From: Candidatus Accumulibacter contiguus
Lineage (GTDB): Bacteria; Pseudomonadota; Gammaproteobacteria; Burkholderiales; Rhodocyclaceae
Direction of reading: 5' to 3'
NCBI RefSeq assembly: GCF_012940005.1
Contig: NZ_SPMX01000010.1
Coordinates: forward strand, 1-64,000
DNA length: 64,000 nt
A program made the translations under genes and the position numbers. Shown one piece after another: positions 50,184 to 58,183 of this stretch. The notes under the pieces were generated by a model. It had not been told where the DNA came from. It made no database searches and saw nothing but the letters and a program-made list of their open reading frames with translations. Position 1 is the first letter of the stretch, and each line of letters opens with the position of its first letter.

Positions 50184-50579
50184 CTAACCGATGAACACCG
50201 TACCCACGGCGATTACCTGGCCAGCCGGCAAGTCCGCGGGATCGTTGCAGGTGGTCGCGGGGTCACCGTTGCGCGCGGCCATCTTGCCGTTGATTTTCAC
50301 TGTCGGGCTGCCGATCCGGATGCTTGCCTGGTTGCCCGGAGGTTTCTGAAAAGCGGTTCCGGGTGGTGTCGGCAGATGGGGAGGCGTGTTGTCGGCCGTG
50401 CTGTCGACGGTCGCCGCCGGCTTCCCCTGGATGTTGACGTCGCTGCTCAGATTGCCGTTGATGATGCCGGTAAAAGGGTGCGGCAAAGGCGTCGGCAGCG
50501 GTGGCGTACCCGGGACGATGACGATATGCGTGTCGGTGGCGACGATCCGGTCGCCCTGTTTGGCGGCAGGTTGGCCCAT
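50184..50579 (-). CDS. eCIS PAAR-like spike tip (Afp10-like)
   Basis: 131 residues. Starts MGQPAAKQGDRIVATDTHIV and ends in a repeat of short beta turns with IRIGSPTVKINGKMAARNGD, the pattern of PAAR proteins that cap the spike; Asp/His/Cys residues (HIVIV, GDPATTC) could hold the structural metal ion. A Pro-rich middle (PGTPPLPTPLPHP) is usual for PAAR in these systems. Directly downstream of the gpV-like spike gene (3 bp). Confidence 0.8.
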   Translation of the reverse strand: MGQPAAKQGDRIVATDTHIVIVPGTPPLPTPLPHPFTGIINGNLSSDVNIQGKPAATVDSTADNTPPHLPTPPGTAFQKPPGNQASIRIGSPTVKINGKMAARNGDPATTCNDPADLPAGQVIAVGTVFIG

Positions 50580-50582
50580 GAT

Positions 50583-51218
50583 TCAGTTGATATTGACGGT
50601 TGCACCCTGGATGTTCAGCGTTGCGCTGGCTGTTACGTCGATTCCCGCCCCAGCTTCGAGGCTGGCGTCGGCGGAGGACTTGATTTCCACCTTCCGGGCC
50701 TCGAGCTTGATCGTTCCCTGTGGCGCCAACAAGCTGATGTCCTGCTCGCTGGTGATGGTGATCGTGTTGGTCGCGGTGTCGAAGACGATGCTGTTCTTTT
50801 CGCTCTTGTCGATGATTTCGATCTTTTCCTTGCCGTCCTCGTCGTTGAGACGAACCAGATGGCCGCTGCGCGATCGGATCAGGCGCAAGGCATTCTTGCC
50901 GTCGGCGTTGTCGGCCGGCGGTTTGTCCTTGCCGTTCCACAGGCCGCCGAGGACATAGGGAAAACGCAGGTCGCCCTGTTCGAAGGCGACCAGCACCTCA
51001 TCGTCCACTTCCGGCAGGAAGTACCAGCCGCGACCGCTGCCGGCCATCGGCGTGGCGATCCTCGCCCAGGCGCTCTCGTCGGCGTCGCTCAGCCAGGGGA
51101 ACCTGAGCTTGACCCGTCCGAGCCCGTCGGGGTCCTGATTGTTGGTTACCACGCCAAACACCACGCCGGCGATGCGGGTGGCGTCGCCATGCTCGACAAG
51201 CAGGTTGAAGAAGCTCAC
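50583..51218 (-). CDS. eCIS spike protein, gpV/gp5-like OB-fold and beta-helix
   Basis: 211 residues from GTG 51218, which overlaps the upstream stop (GTGA). OB-fold core GVVFGVVTNNQDPDGLGRVK followed by RFPWLSDADESAWARIATPM is typical of baseplate assembly V/VgrG middle domains. The C-terminal 80 residues are a beta-helix of short repeats (TITITSEQDISLLAPQGTIK). In Afp this part is fused to the gpD-like half as Afp8; here the two are separate genes. Confidence 0.88.
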   Translation of the reverse strand: MSFFNLLVEHGDATRIAGVVFGVVTNNQDPDGLGRVKLRFPWLSDADESAWARIATPMAGSGRGWYFLPEVDDEVLVAFEQGDLRFPYVLGGLWNGKDKPPADNADGKNALRLIRSRSGHLVRLNDEDGKEKIEIIDKSEKNSIVFDTATNTITITSEQDISLLAPQGTIKLEARKVEIKSSADASLEAGAGIDVTASATLNIQGATVNIN

Positions 51219-52288
51219 GTCGCGTTCCTCCTGACGGTGAAACGGGTCAGATAACCCTGGTGGGGCGTATAGCCATGGTTCGCCGAGACGACATAGTACG
51301 GGCCGCTGAAACGTTGACCGAGCCCGTCGATCCTGATGACTGCGCCGGCCCGCAAGTCGGTGCGTCCCCGGCACGCTCCTTCACCCTCGATCAGTTCCAG
51401 TACGCCGCGATTGAAGCGGGCCTTGGCCAGTTGATCGGCTTCGGCCTGGGTGGCCAGCGGCTGCCGGCTGATCAATCCGACGGCCGCGCCGAAGGCGCTG
51501 TTCGCGAGAGCCGCGCCAGTCTGCCGGCCGCCCATCTTCGAGACTTCTGCCCCGGCCCTGGCCTGACCGATGATCTCCTGCTTGTCCTTGACGTTCCAGC
51601 CGCGTACCTCGACTTCGCTGACCTGGCCCACCGCAGAAAGCCGTGGGTAGAACTCCAGCAGGTCGTCGTTCAGCGTCAGGGTCATGATTTCGCTCGCCGC
51701 GTTGGCTACCGGCCGGAAAGACAGCGTCTTGTCATCGACGCTGACTTCGTATTCGATCCGGCGAGCGCGCTCCTGAAGAAACGCCAGATCGCTCTGGCCG
51801 GCCTGGAGCACGTAGTCATGGACGACACGGCTGTCCTCGGTCTGCGCAGTCAGCCCCGCTTCGCCGGCGATTTGCGCGGCGATATCGCTGTCTTTCTGCT
51901 GCAAGAAGGTACGCACCTTGCGACCCCGTTGCAGGCGGTGGCGGCGGTCATAACCGCGCACCGTCAGATGAGGCAGGCGGTCGGCCGCGAATTCGAGTTC
52001 CAGGGCGGTAATCTCGCCCTTGATCAGACTGGCCAGATCGTCCACATAGCCCAGCCTGACGTCGGCCACCTGGCCGACGGCAAACAGATTCCGGTCGTCG
52101 ATCCAGGCCAGGAGCTGATCGTCGTGTTCCGATCCGGCCAGTTCAATGGCGAACATGCTCGGCAGCTCGACGCTGTCGTCGACCTCGACAGCGATGACGT
52201 GCGTTGCGACAGCCTTGGACAGGGGAGATCCGTTGACGGCGATCGCGAAATCGGCGATCAGCGGGCTGCGCGGATTGGCGACGGGCAT
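51215..52288 (-). CDS. eCIS hub protein, late control D (gpD)-like
   Basis: 357 residues. DVRLGYVDDLASLIKGEITA and TVRGYDRRHRLQRGRKVRTF with later VEVRGWNVKDKQEIIGQA match phage gpD/VgrG N-terminal barrels, forming the trimeric hub. LSAVGQVSEVEVRGW is the second barrel. It contacts the LysM tube adaptor encoded 12 bp upstream and the spike encoded downstream. Confidence 0.85.
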   Translation of the reverse strand: MPVANPRSPLIADFAIAVNGSPLSKAVATHVIAVEVDDSVELPSMFAIELAGSEHDDQLLAWIDDRNLFAVGQVADVRLGYVDDLASLIKGEITALELEFAADRLPHLTVRGYDRRHRLQRGRKVRTFLQQKDSDIAAQIAGEAGLTAQTEDSRVVHDYVLQAGQSDLAFLQERARRIEYEVSVDDKTLSFRPVANAASEIMTLTLNDDLLEFYPRLSAVGQVSEVEVRGWNVKDKQEIIGQARAGAEVSKMGGRQTGAALANSAFGAAVGLISRQPLATQAEADQLAKARFNRGVLELIEGEGACRGRTDLRAGAVIRIDGLGQRFSGPYYVVSANHGYTPHQGYLTRFTVRRNAT

Positions 52289-52300
52289 CGTTGCTCTTCC

Positions 52301-52990
52301 TCAGCCGCGCCTGGGAATCGTCAGTGTTCGACCGACGTCCAGATGGCGCGGATCGTTCAGGTTGTTCGCCTCGGCGATCAGTCGCCACTGCGCCGGGTCA
52401 CGATAGATTTCGGCAGCGATGGCACTCAGGGTGTCGCCGCGCTTGAGCTGTCGAGTGGTGAACTCCGGGTCGGTCTGGCGCTGGTCGAGTGCCGGGTCGA
52501 GGAACTCGGTGACCGTGATCGTCAGGGTGGCCCGCAAGGGTTTGCCGTCGCTGCTGAAAAACGTGAAGCGCTGGGCGAGGTTGCTGAGCACGCCGGTGAA
52601 AGGAAAATCGGAGTGGGCCGGCGGCGCGGCACCCCAGGTGATTTCGACCGCCGGTGGGCGCTGCAGCTCCTTCTGGATGCGTGTCAGTTCGACCACCTTG
52701 TTGGTCTCCTTGCGCACGTCGCCGCTGACGACGTCGTTGACCGGTTCGGTCACGTCGTAGAACAGCTCCAGATTCAACAACCGGCTGCCACCGCCAGCAA
52801 AGAACAGGGTCGGCGCATTCACCATGCGATTGGTCCGGGCGCTCGTCGGGCCGGTTGCACTGAGGGAATTCCAGGTGACTGACTTGCTGATCGAGTAGGT
52901 GTTCGGGTTGAAAAGCACCGCGAACCTCTTGTTCGTTATGGATTGGCCGCTTTTGTCGAGGGGAGTGATCGTCAGCTTGCTCAGTTCCAT
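52301..52990 (-). CDS. eCIS tube-baseplate adaptor with LysM domain (Afp7-like)
   Basis: 229 residues. The first 170 are the CIS tube adaptor (FAVLFNPNTYSISKSVTWN; LNLELFYDVTEPVNDVVSGD). The C-terminal 45 are a LysM domain (RQLKRGDTLSAIAAEIYRDP), which in T4 gp53-like adaptors binds other baseplate proteins rather than peptidoglycan. The start overlaps the previous frame by 10 bp. Confidence 0.85.
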   Translation of the reverse strand: MELSKLTITPLDKSGQSITNKRFAVLFNPNTYSISKSVTWNSLSATGPTSARTNRMVNAPTLFFAGGGSRLLNLELFYDVTEPVNDVVSGDVRKETNKVVELTRIQKELQRPPAVEITWGAAPPAHSDFPFTGVLSNLAQRFTFFSSDGKPLRATLTITVTEFLDPALDQRQTDPEFTTRQLKRGDTLSAIAAEIYRDPAQWRLIAEANNLNDPRHLDVGRTLTIPRRG

Positions 52991-54636
52991 CCCTTGACTC
53001 CTCGACGTTCGCGTTCAATGGTCAGTTGGCGGTGGATACGACGGCTGAGCTGGGCGATCAGTGGCTCCCAGTCCCGTGTTTCCCCCGGCAAAGGGACATC
53101 GCTCGTGGGCGTGGAAAGGCTGGGCTGGCTGTCCGCAGGTGCCGAAGATGCGCCGCCGTTCGACGGACGGGCGGCGACAGTCGGCGTTTTCGTCGTTTCG
53201 AGGATTCCCGCGCTGCCGGCTCCCGGAGAGGGCGATGCGGCGATGCGTTGGCGCCAGACCATTCCCGAAACCGGGTCAGTGGCTGCCGCAGTGGCTTTTT
53301 CATGGATCACCGGCAGTGCCGACGTGACTGCCGTGTCAGGTGTCGCTTCATTGACTTCAGCCGCGTGCCGAGCCGCGGTCGGGTAGGCAAAGGGCAGACT
53401 GCCGCGACCCTTGGCGGCGCTGCTTGCCGCCAAGGCATGGCCTGCAAGCGGTGGATCGACCGATCGATGGTCGTCGATCGGCGCCGGGTTACGGACTGCG
53501 CCGGGCGTCGCGGATGGGGTTGCAACCGGGGTCCGGGTGTTTCCCGTTTGCCGGATCGAGGCGCCCGCTGCCCGCCGGAATGAAGTGTGGACTGGTTCGC
53601 TTCTGCCCGTAGCGGAGCGGTCGATTGCCGGGCGCGCGCTGGCCGCCGCTGGCGGGCCAATCGGGGCAGCGAGCTTCGCGGGTAGTGCGGCCGCCTGGTC
53701 AAACCGATGGCCGTCGGTCGGCGCCGGGTTACGGACTGCGCCGGGCGTCGCGGGTGGGATCGCAACCGGGAGCCGGCTGTCGCCCGGTTGCCGGATCGAG
53801 GTGCCTGCGGCCCGCCTGAAGAGGGTGGCCTGGGCATCGTCGGCCCGGTCGTGCGGTGTCGCCGATACCGCCGCGTGCGCGATCGTTTGCCGTGCGGCGG
53901 CCAGCGGGAGTTTCGCCGCCACCCGGGCGTCGGGAATGGCCCGTCGATTCGCTGCTGCTGCCTCCGCGGGAAACGCTGGAGTTGGGTAATCGGGCAGCAA
54001 ACGCTGGCGCAGGCCGGCGTTGGTCATGGCAGAGAAGTCGGCGGTGCTCGCTGAGAGGTTTGTGGCAATTCTGTCCGACGACTGTGGGTCAGTTGGGGTG
54101 CGCGTGCCGGGAACTGCCGGACCACCGATGGCAGCGAGCGTTGCCACTCGATCAGACGGTTGGTCGTCGGGTTGCCCGCCGTGCGCCATTGACTTCCCGC
54201 TGGGCGCTGCTCCTTGTCGAGTCGAAAACGCCGCCGTAGCGGGCAGCACTTTTCGCCTGACCCGAACGCTTCCGGCAGTTAGAGGAGATGGTTCTGCCGT
54301 GAAACCTGTCGACGGAGGGCGGTCGACCTGCAACGGAGAGCGGTCGACCTGTGACGGAGAGCGGTCGACCTGCCCTGCGATGCTCGATCGCTCCGCCATT
54401 TCGGGTGTTACGCCCGCTGCTTGGGTGACGGCAGAGCGCAGGCTGCCGATCTGTCCATGGTGTGCTGCTTCCCCCGCCGGCCTGCTGGCAAGCGAGTCGC
54501 CAGACGCGGCGCCCGCAGTCAGATCGTTGTGCACAGTGGCCGGCCTGGTGGCGGAGGAAGCGGCGAACACGCGGAAAAGGTCAGATCGAGTCTCGGCCCC
54601 CCGGCCAGAGTCATAGCGGGCGAGCAGGGGTTTCAA
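52981..54636 (-). CDS. Pro/Ala/Arg-rich disordered eCIS protein, 3' part of a split gene
   Basis: 551 residues from a TTG at 54636; no ribosome site is visible. The composition is low-complexity, with a 7-residue repeat (QVDRSPS, three times, 21-bp period near 54310-54372) and two copies of a larger block (FRRAAGxSIRQxG... ATPGAVRNPAP). Only the C-terminus looks folded: ETRDWEPLIAQLSRRIHRQL then TIERERRG. No family recognised. Removing 119 bp of repeat A (54646-54764) joins this frame to the ORF above it without a stop, so I believe it is the continuation of that gene. Confidence 0.55.
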   Translation of the reverse strand: MKPLLARYDSGRGAETRSDLFRVFAASSATRPATVHNDLTAGAASGDSLASRPAGEAAHHGQIGSLRSAVTQAAGVTPEMAERSSIAGQVDRSPSQVDRSPLQVDRPPSTGFTAEPSPLTAGSVRVRRKVLPATAAFSTRQGAAPSGKSMAHGGQPDDQPSDRVATLAAIGGPAVPGTRTPTDPQSSDRIATNLSASTADFSAMTNAGLRQRLLPDYPTPAFPAEAAAANRRAIPDARVAAKLPLAAARQTIAHAAVSATPHDRADDAQATLFRRAAGTSIRQPGDSRLPVAIPPATPGAVRNPAPTDGHRFDQAAALPAKLAAPIGPPAAASARPAIDRSATGRSEPVHTSFRRAAGASIRQTGNTRTPVATPSATPGAVRNPAPIDDHRSVDPPLAGHALAASSAAKGRGSLPFAYPTAARHAAEVNEATPDTAVTSALPVIHEKATAAATDPVSGMVWRQRIAASPSPGAGSAGILETTKTPTVAARPSNGGASSAPADSQPSLSTPTSDVPLPGETRDWEPLIAQLSRRIHRQLTIERERRGVKGWN

Positions 54637-54644
54637 CAGCGTTA

Positions 54645-55268
54645 CTATGAAAGTCGCGAGCGACTCACGAATCTCCCCTCCCCACTCGCGGGGGGAGGGG
54701 TTGGGGGGAGAGGGAAACGGTCATGACTTTCATCATCGGGGGTGTCTTGCAAAGTCATGACCGTTTGTCCGAACTCGCCGGCGGTACGACTCGCCTGCTG
54801 CCGTGACTGCTGCACATGGATTACCCCAGCCGGTCGAGTCGTGCGCTGTGCCAGGCGGTCAGTCAGCGGGCCGGCGTTTACCGTGCTCGCTGCCGGGGAA
54901 TAAGGGGCGAGGTCAATCTTGCCGCTGGAATCCGGGTTTGCCTGCCGGCGGATGTCAAACCGGGCTGCCGCGGTTCCCGGCAATTCGGCTCCGCTACTCG
55001 CCAGGGTCACCGGGAAAGCACGGGCCGTCCGGTAAACGAAACCGGTGTGGCCACCTCCCGGTGGTATCTCGCCAGCACCGGCACGGGCCAGCAGTCGCTG
55101 CAGCAACGGAAAGCGCTGTCCAGCCCACACGGCCGTGCGGGCGTAATGCTGCTGCGGCCAGCGCACGTCAATCATTCCGAGTTCCTCGCTGCTGCGGGCG
55201 GTCGTGGCGTTCAGCCAGCCATCCTGACGGCAGAGGAATGTTCGCATCGGCCGCGGGCGCGCATCCAT
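54645..55268 (-). CDS. eCIS protein of unknown function, 5' part of a split gene
   Basis: 207 residues. The start ATG shares one base with the stop of the tube gene (TGATG), so it is translationally coupled. The first 70 residues look folded and conserved (MRTFLCRQDGWLNATTARSS; GQRFPLLQRLLARAG), then the sequence turns Pro/Ala/Arg/Gln-rich. The last 40 codons are non-native: they run into repeat A and encode its hairpins (ending RFVSRSRLS). The genuine part ends near GEFGQ at 54765, a codon boundary; see the 551-residue frame downstream. No family recognised. Confidence 0.55.
   Translation of the reverse strand: MDARPRPMRTFLCRQDGWLNATTARSSEELGMIDVRWPQQHYARTAVWAGQRFPLLQRLLARAGAGEIPPGGGHTGFVYRTARAFPVTLASSGAELPGTAAARFDIRRQANPDSSGKIDLAPYSPAASTVNAGPLTDRLAQRTTRPAGVIHVQQSRQQASRTAGEFGQTVMTLQDTPDDESHDRFPLPPTPPPASGEGRFVSRSRLS
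54648..54764 (-). repeat. 118-bp triple-hairpin repeat, copy A
   Basis: 117 bp. Aligns end to end with copies B and C, with a few differences. It contains AGTCGC/GCGACT, a C-run/G-run hairpin and an inverted pair ACGGTCATGA/TCATGACCGT. It sits between two frames that would be one gene without it. Same orientation as B and C relative to transcription. Confidence 0.85.
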
Positions 55269-55822
55269 CAGAATAGCCCTTCGGAAAACGTCAACGAACC
55301 GCCACTGATGCGCTCAGCAACGACGCCGGCCACGACGTTTGCCAGTCTCGGCCGGCTGAGCCCACGGTGGGCAAGTTCCACGCTTTCAATGGCGACCCCG
55401 CCCGAACTGGCCACCAGCGAGGGTCCGCTCCAGCGGAAGGGGAAGGCCTCCTTGAAGTCCCACCAGATGACCGGGATGCGCTGTTTGTTCAGCAGGTAGA
55501 TGGTGCCGTTCCGGCGTCTGATCCTGCCCTGTACGACATCCTGATGCCAGCCCCAGAGTCCATCGATTTGCGTCAGTCCGTGTTTGAGCAGCAGTGGCGG
55601 ATACTTCGTCGGTCCGGCAAAACGATGCATGTACTCATTGACGCCGCCTTCGCGATACTCGAAGGTTTCACTTTCCACTTGCAGGCCACTGCATTCCGAA
55701 AAGCCGCCGGCCAGGATCCCTTCGATCTCCACCAGGAAATTGAAGGCCTGGTAGGGGTCGACACGCACCCCCGACAAGTTGGTCGCCAGACTGAAGGCGG
55801 TGTTCAAACCCAGTTCAGGCAT
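55268..55822 (-). CDS. eCIS inner tube protein, gp19-like (Afp5-like)
   Basis: 184 residues. FLVEIEGILAGGFSECSGLQ, then VESETFEYREGGVNEYMHRF and GPTKYPPLLLKHGLT match the T4 gp19-like tube family, as in its paralogue at 56426-56860. It is about 40 residues longer at the C-terminus (SGGSLTFSEGLF), which fits an adaptor at the baseplate end of the tube. GAGGAG lies between the DUF6760 stop and this ATG. Confidence 0.88.
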   Translation of the reverse strand: MPELGLNTAFSLATNLSGVRVDPYQAFNFLVEIEGILAGGFSECSGLQVESETFEYREGGVNEYMHRFAGPTKYPPLLLKHGLTQIDGLWGWHQDVVQGRIRRRNGTIYLLNKQRIPVIWWDFKEAFPFRWSGPSLVASSGGVAIESVELAHRGLSRPRLANVVAGVVAERISGGSLTFSEGLF

Positions 55823-55837
55823 ATCGCTTGCTCCTCG

Positions 55838-56014
55838 TTACCCGCTCTCGGACTGCTCGTTCAGGCGTCGATTGATCCTGGCGATCTCCGACACCCAACG
55901 GCGCCGTTCCAGGTGGTCGAGATCCATGATCTCGTGTTGCGGCCAGTGAAAATGAAATCCGATGTACGCTACCTCTTCATAGAGCCGCTCTACGGGGTAG
56001 CGCCAGACTCCCCC
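55838..56014 (-). CDS. DUF6760 frame, probably made by -1 frameshift
   Basis: The frame GVWRYPVERLYEEVAYIGFH, then FHWPQHEIMDLDHLERRRWV and a tail SEIARINRRLNEQSESG reads as the small DUF6760 protein of eCIS loci, and stops at TAA 55838. Between the preceding in-frame TGA and the conserved YPVERLYEEV there is no ATG, GTG, TTG or CTG. The frame overlaps the end of the chaperone gene in the -1 register, immediately after a run of five G (56010-56014). A -1 slip there would give chaperone-DUF6760 fusion. As a stand-alone ORF it would have to start at an internal ATG in the middle of the domain. Confidence 0.7.
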   Translation of the reverse strand, partial: GGVWRYPVERLYEEVAYIGFHFHWPQHEIMDLDHLERRRWVSEIARINRRLNEQSESG

Positions 56015-56367
56015 TGCTCGCTCAACTCCACTTCAAATTCCTTCTCACAGTACGGGCACTGGGTATGCACCCGGTTGCTGCCGCTGTCGTTCAGGCGACG
56101 ATAGAGATTCTGCAAGTATCCCAGATCGGCGGCGAAAAAACCCTCGACGATCTTGGGATTGATCTGCTCGAGGGTTCCCAGGCGAATGATGACGCGCGCC
56201 AACAGGATGATCAGCAGGTACGCCGGGTTGTTATGCACCCGTGGATCCTTGAGCGGTGCGATTTCATCAAAAGCCGTGGCCAGACGCATCACACCTTCCT
56301 TGTGCAGGTTGCCTTCGCTGTCGATATAGCCCATCGGCAGGGTGAATGGGAACTCGGTCTGCAGCAT
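55990..56367 (-). CDS. eCIS T4-type baseplate hub assembly chaperone-like protein
   Basis: 125 residues from ATG 56367, with AGGA six bases upstream; the tandem ATG at 56370 is possible. LQTEFPFTLPMGYIDSEGNL, then HKEGVMRLATAFDEIAPLKD and INPKIVEGFFAADLGYLQNL match the T4 baseplate hub assembly chaperone-like family found in eCIS. The C-terminus has one CPYC pair. The last codons carry a G-run in the overlap with DUF6760. The same place in phage operons is occupied by tail assembly chaperone genes. Confidence 0.8.
   Translation of the reverse strand: MLQTEFPFTLPMGYIDSEGNLHKEGVMRLATAFDEIAPLKDPRVHNNPAYLLIILLARVIIRLGTLEQINPKIVEGFFAADLGYLQNLYRRLNDSGSNRVHTQCPYCEKEFEVELSEQGESGATP
56006..56018 (-). 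other. Putative -1 ribosomal frameshift site
   Basis: On the coding strand the zero frame reads CAG GGG GAG TCT. The Gly codon lies in a G5 run (56010-56014), so the peptidyl-tRNA can re-pair on GGG one base back. The -1 frame then continues GGA GTC TGG CGC TAC directly into DUF6760. The zero-frame stop (TAG) lies 18 bases downstream, at 55990. It is not a canonical X-XXY-YYZ heptamer, so efficiency is uncertain. No 3' stem was assessed quantitatively. Confidence 0.5.
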
Positions 56368-56425
56368 CATCTTTCCTGTCTCGTAGAAAATCATGAATGA
56401 TCACATCAGACCTCAGGTCTGGCTG

Positions 56426-56860
56426 CTAGGCTTTCTTCAACTCCTCGTGCGTGATTTCCAGAGCCTCGATGGCGACGGCATTGTTGGTCGAATTGAATGT
56501 CGGACCGGTCCATTTGGAAGGCCAGGCACCGACGAAATTCCAGCGCAGCTTTTCCGCGCCGGTCTCGTCCAGCAGAATGATCGAACCGTTCCGCCGCTCG
56601 GCCTTGCCATCGATTACCGTCTGACGCCATTTCCACAATTCGTCCGAATCGGTGATGCCACGCTTGAGCGTGACGGGGACGTATTTGTTCAAGCCGGTCA
56701 GCTTGCGGACATGATTGGGGTCGGTCCCTTCGCGATAGTCGACCGGATCGGTGCTGACATCCAGGCCGCCACACTCCTGAAAACCGGCCTGGGTGATGCC
56801 ATCGATTTCGACCATGAAATTGAAGCCCCGATAGGGATCGGTACGTGTTCCGGTAGGCAT
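56426..56860 (-). CDS. eCIS main inner tube protein, gp19-like (Afp1-like)
   Basis: 144 residues. FMVEIDGITQAGFQECGGLD, then VSTDPVDYREGTDPNHVRKL and VPVTLKRGITDSDELWKW match gp19-like tube proteins of eCIS and phages; length is typical. Likely forms the bulk of the tube inside the sheath. AAGGAG lies five bases before the ATG. It follows copy B of the hairpin repeat, downstream of the sheath genes. Confidence 0.9.
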   Translation of the reverse strand: MPTGTRTDPYRGFNFMVEIDGITQAGFQECGGLDVSTDPVDYREGTDPNHVRKLTGLNKYVPVTLKRGITDSDELWKWRQTVIDGKAERRNGSIILLDETGAEKLRWNFVGAWPSKWTGPTFNSTNNAVAIEALEITHEELKKA

Positions 56861-56926
56861 GGAAGCTCCTTCGCTTGGGTTGGGTGAAAGGGAATACAGG
56901 TTCTCATTGGACCGGGCAAGTTAATG

Positions 56927-57044
56927 TGCAAGTCGCGTATGCGACTCACGAATCTCCCCTCCCCCCTCGCGGGGGGAGGGGTCGGGGGAGAGGGAAACGG
57001 TCATGATTTTCATGATCGGGGGTGCCTGGAAAAGTCATGACCGT
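56927..57044 (-). repeat. 118-bp triple-hairpin repeat, copy B
   Basis: Aligned to copies A and C. It overlaps the 3' end of the second sheath gene: the sheath stop TGA (57035) is within the repeat's GGTCATGA. The three inverted pairs are present. TTAATG precedes the core, as in copy C. Confidence 0.88.
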
Positions 57045-58174
57045 TCGACGGAGTCCGTCGCACCCGCCCGGTGGATGATGCGCACCACGATGAACTCGGC
57101 CGGTGCGGTGGCGGCCAGACCGATTTCGGTTACCACCTGCCCAACCTCGCGGGTCTCCGGCGGATTGGTATCGGCATCGCACTTGACGTAAAACCCTTCG
57201 GCCGGCGTTTGCCCCTGCAAAGCCCCGGCTCGCCACAATCCGGTCAGGTACGGATGCAGCTCGCGCTGAATCCGTACCCATAAACGCGGATCGTTGGGCT
57301 CGAAAGCCGCCCAGGTCATGTTCCGGTCGACCCAGCGGCCAACAGTCAGGAACAGCCGTCGGACATTGATATGGCGCCAGGCGGCATCGCGATTCAGCGT
57401 GCGCGCGCCCCAGACGCGGATGCCACGCCCCGGAAACGCGCGCAGGCAGTTCACGCCTTCCGGGTTGAGTCGATCCTGCAACGAGTTGTCGATCGCCACT
57501 TCCAGATTCAGGGCATCGCGTACTTCCTCGTTGGCCGGCGCCTTGAATACGCCGACCCGGGCATCGGTACGCGCAAAGATCCCGGCCACATGCCCGCAAG
57601 GCGGGACCCATTGGTTCAGCGCAGTTTGCAGCCAGGGAAAATAGAGGGCTCCGTTCAGGGGTTCCGTCAATCCTTGCGTGATGCCTCGGCGCTGATCGAG
57701 CACACTGTCTACCGAACTGTTCGGCGCCGTATCGAGAATTGCCAGGCGATCGCCGTGCTCGGCGCAGTGGCTCAGCATGGCGTGTTGCACCTCGTTGATG
57801 GCGGAAGGGTCGGGCAGGAGTACGGCGTCCGGCATCGCCACCAGGTCGACGTCGATGAGCGCTCCCAGCTTGGCAAGAGCCTTTTTCAGGGCGGCCAGCC
57901 GATCGGCAGCGGCGGGATCGGCAAGTGCCACATAACACCGGCGACCACCATTGGCAAAGAAACCCGTGATTGCAGCTCCGAGATAGCCGTCTGGAGGGCA
58001 CGGCAGGGCACCGACGAGTTCTTCCATGCGATGCAACAGAATCGGAGCCGGCACAGCCGCTCCGGTGACCGCCGCCAGGCCGACGAAACCAGCGATGCCG
58101 GTCGGCAGGCCGGTCGCTGGCTGGAGAAAGACGTCCTCGCGGTAGACACCAGGAGTCTGGCAGGTGGCGGCCAT
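57035..58174 (-). CDS. eCIS contractile sheath protein, second copy
   Basis: 379 residues. QTPGVYREDVF and TGIAGFVGLAAVTGA start, FFANGGRRCYVA, GVNCLRAFPGRGIRVWGART and the end EIGLAATAPAEFIVVRI match phage/Afp sheath proteins. It is shorter than the upstream sheath (416) mainly in the middle domain. Afp uses three sheath paralogues; here two are visible. The final residues (VERS) and stop are supplied by repeat B. 9 bp after the first sheath gene. Confidence 0.9.
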   Translation of the reverse strand: MAATCQTPGVYREDVFLQPATGLPTGIAGFVGLAAVTGAAVPAPILLHRMEELVGALPCPPDGYLGAAITGFFANGGRRCYVALADPAAADRLAALKKALAKLGALIDVDLVAMPDAVLLPDPSAINEVQHAMLSHCAEHGDRLAILDTAPNSSVDSVLDQRRGITQGLTEPLNGALYFPWLQTALNQWVPPCGHVAGIFARTDARVGVFKAPANEEVRDALNLEVAIDNSLQDRLNPEGVNCLRAFPGRGIRVWGARTLNRDAAWRHINVRRLFLTVGRWVDRNMTWAAFEPNDPRLWVRIQRELHPYLTGLWRAGALQGQTPAEGFYVKCDADTNPPETREVGQVVTEIGLAATAPAEFIVVRIIHRAGATDSVERS

Positions 58175-58183
58175 CCGTGTCGC

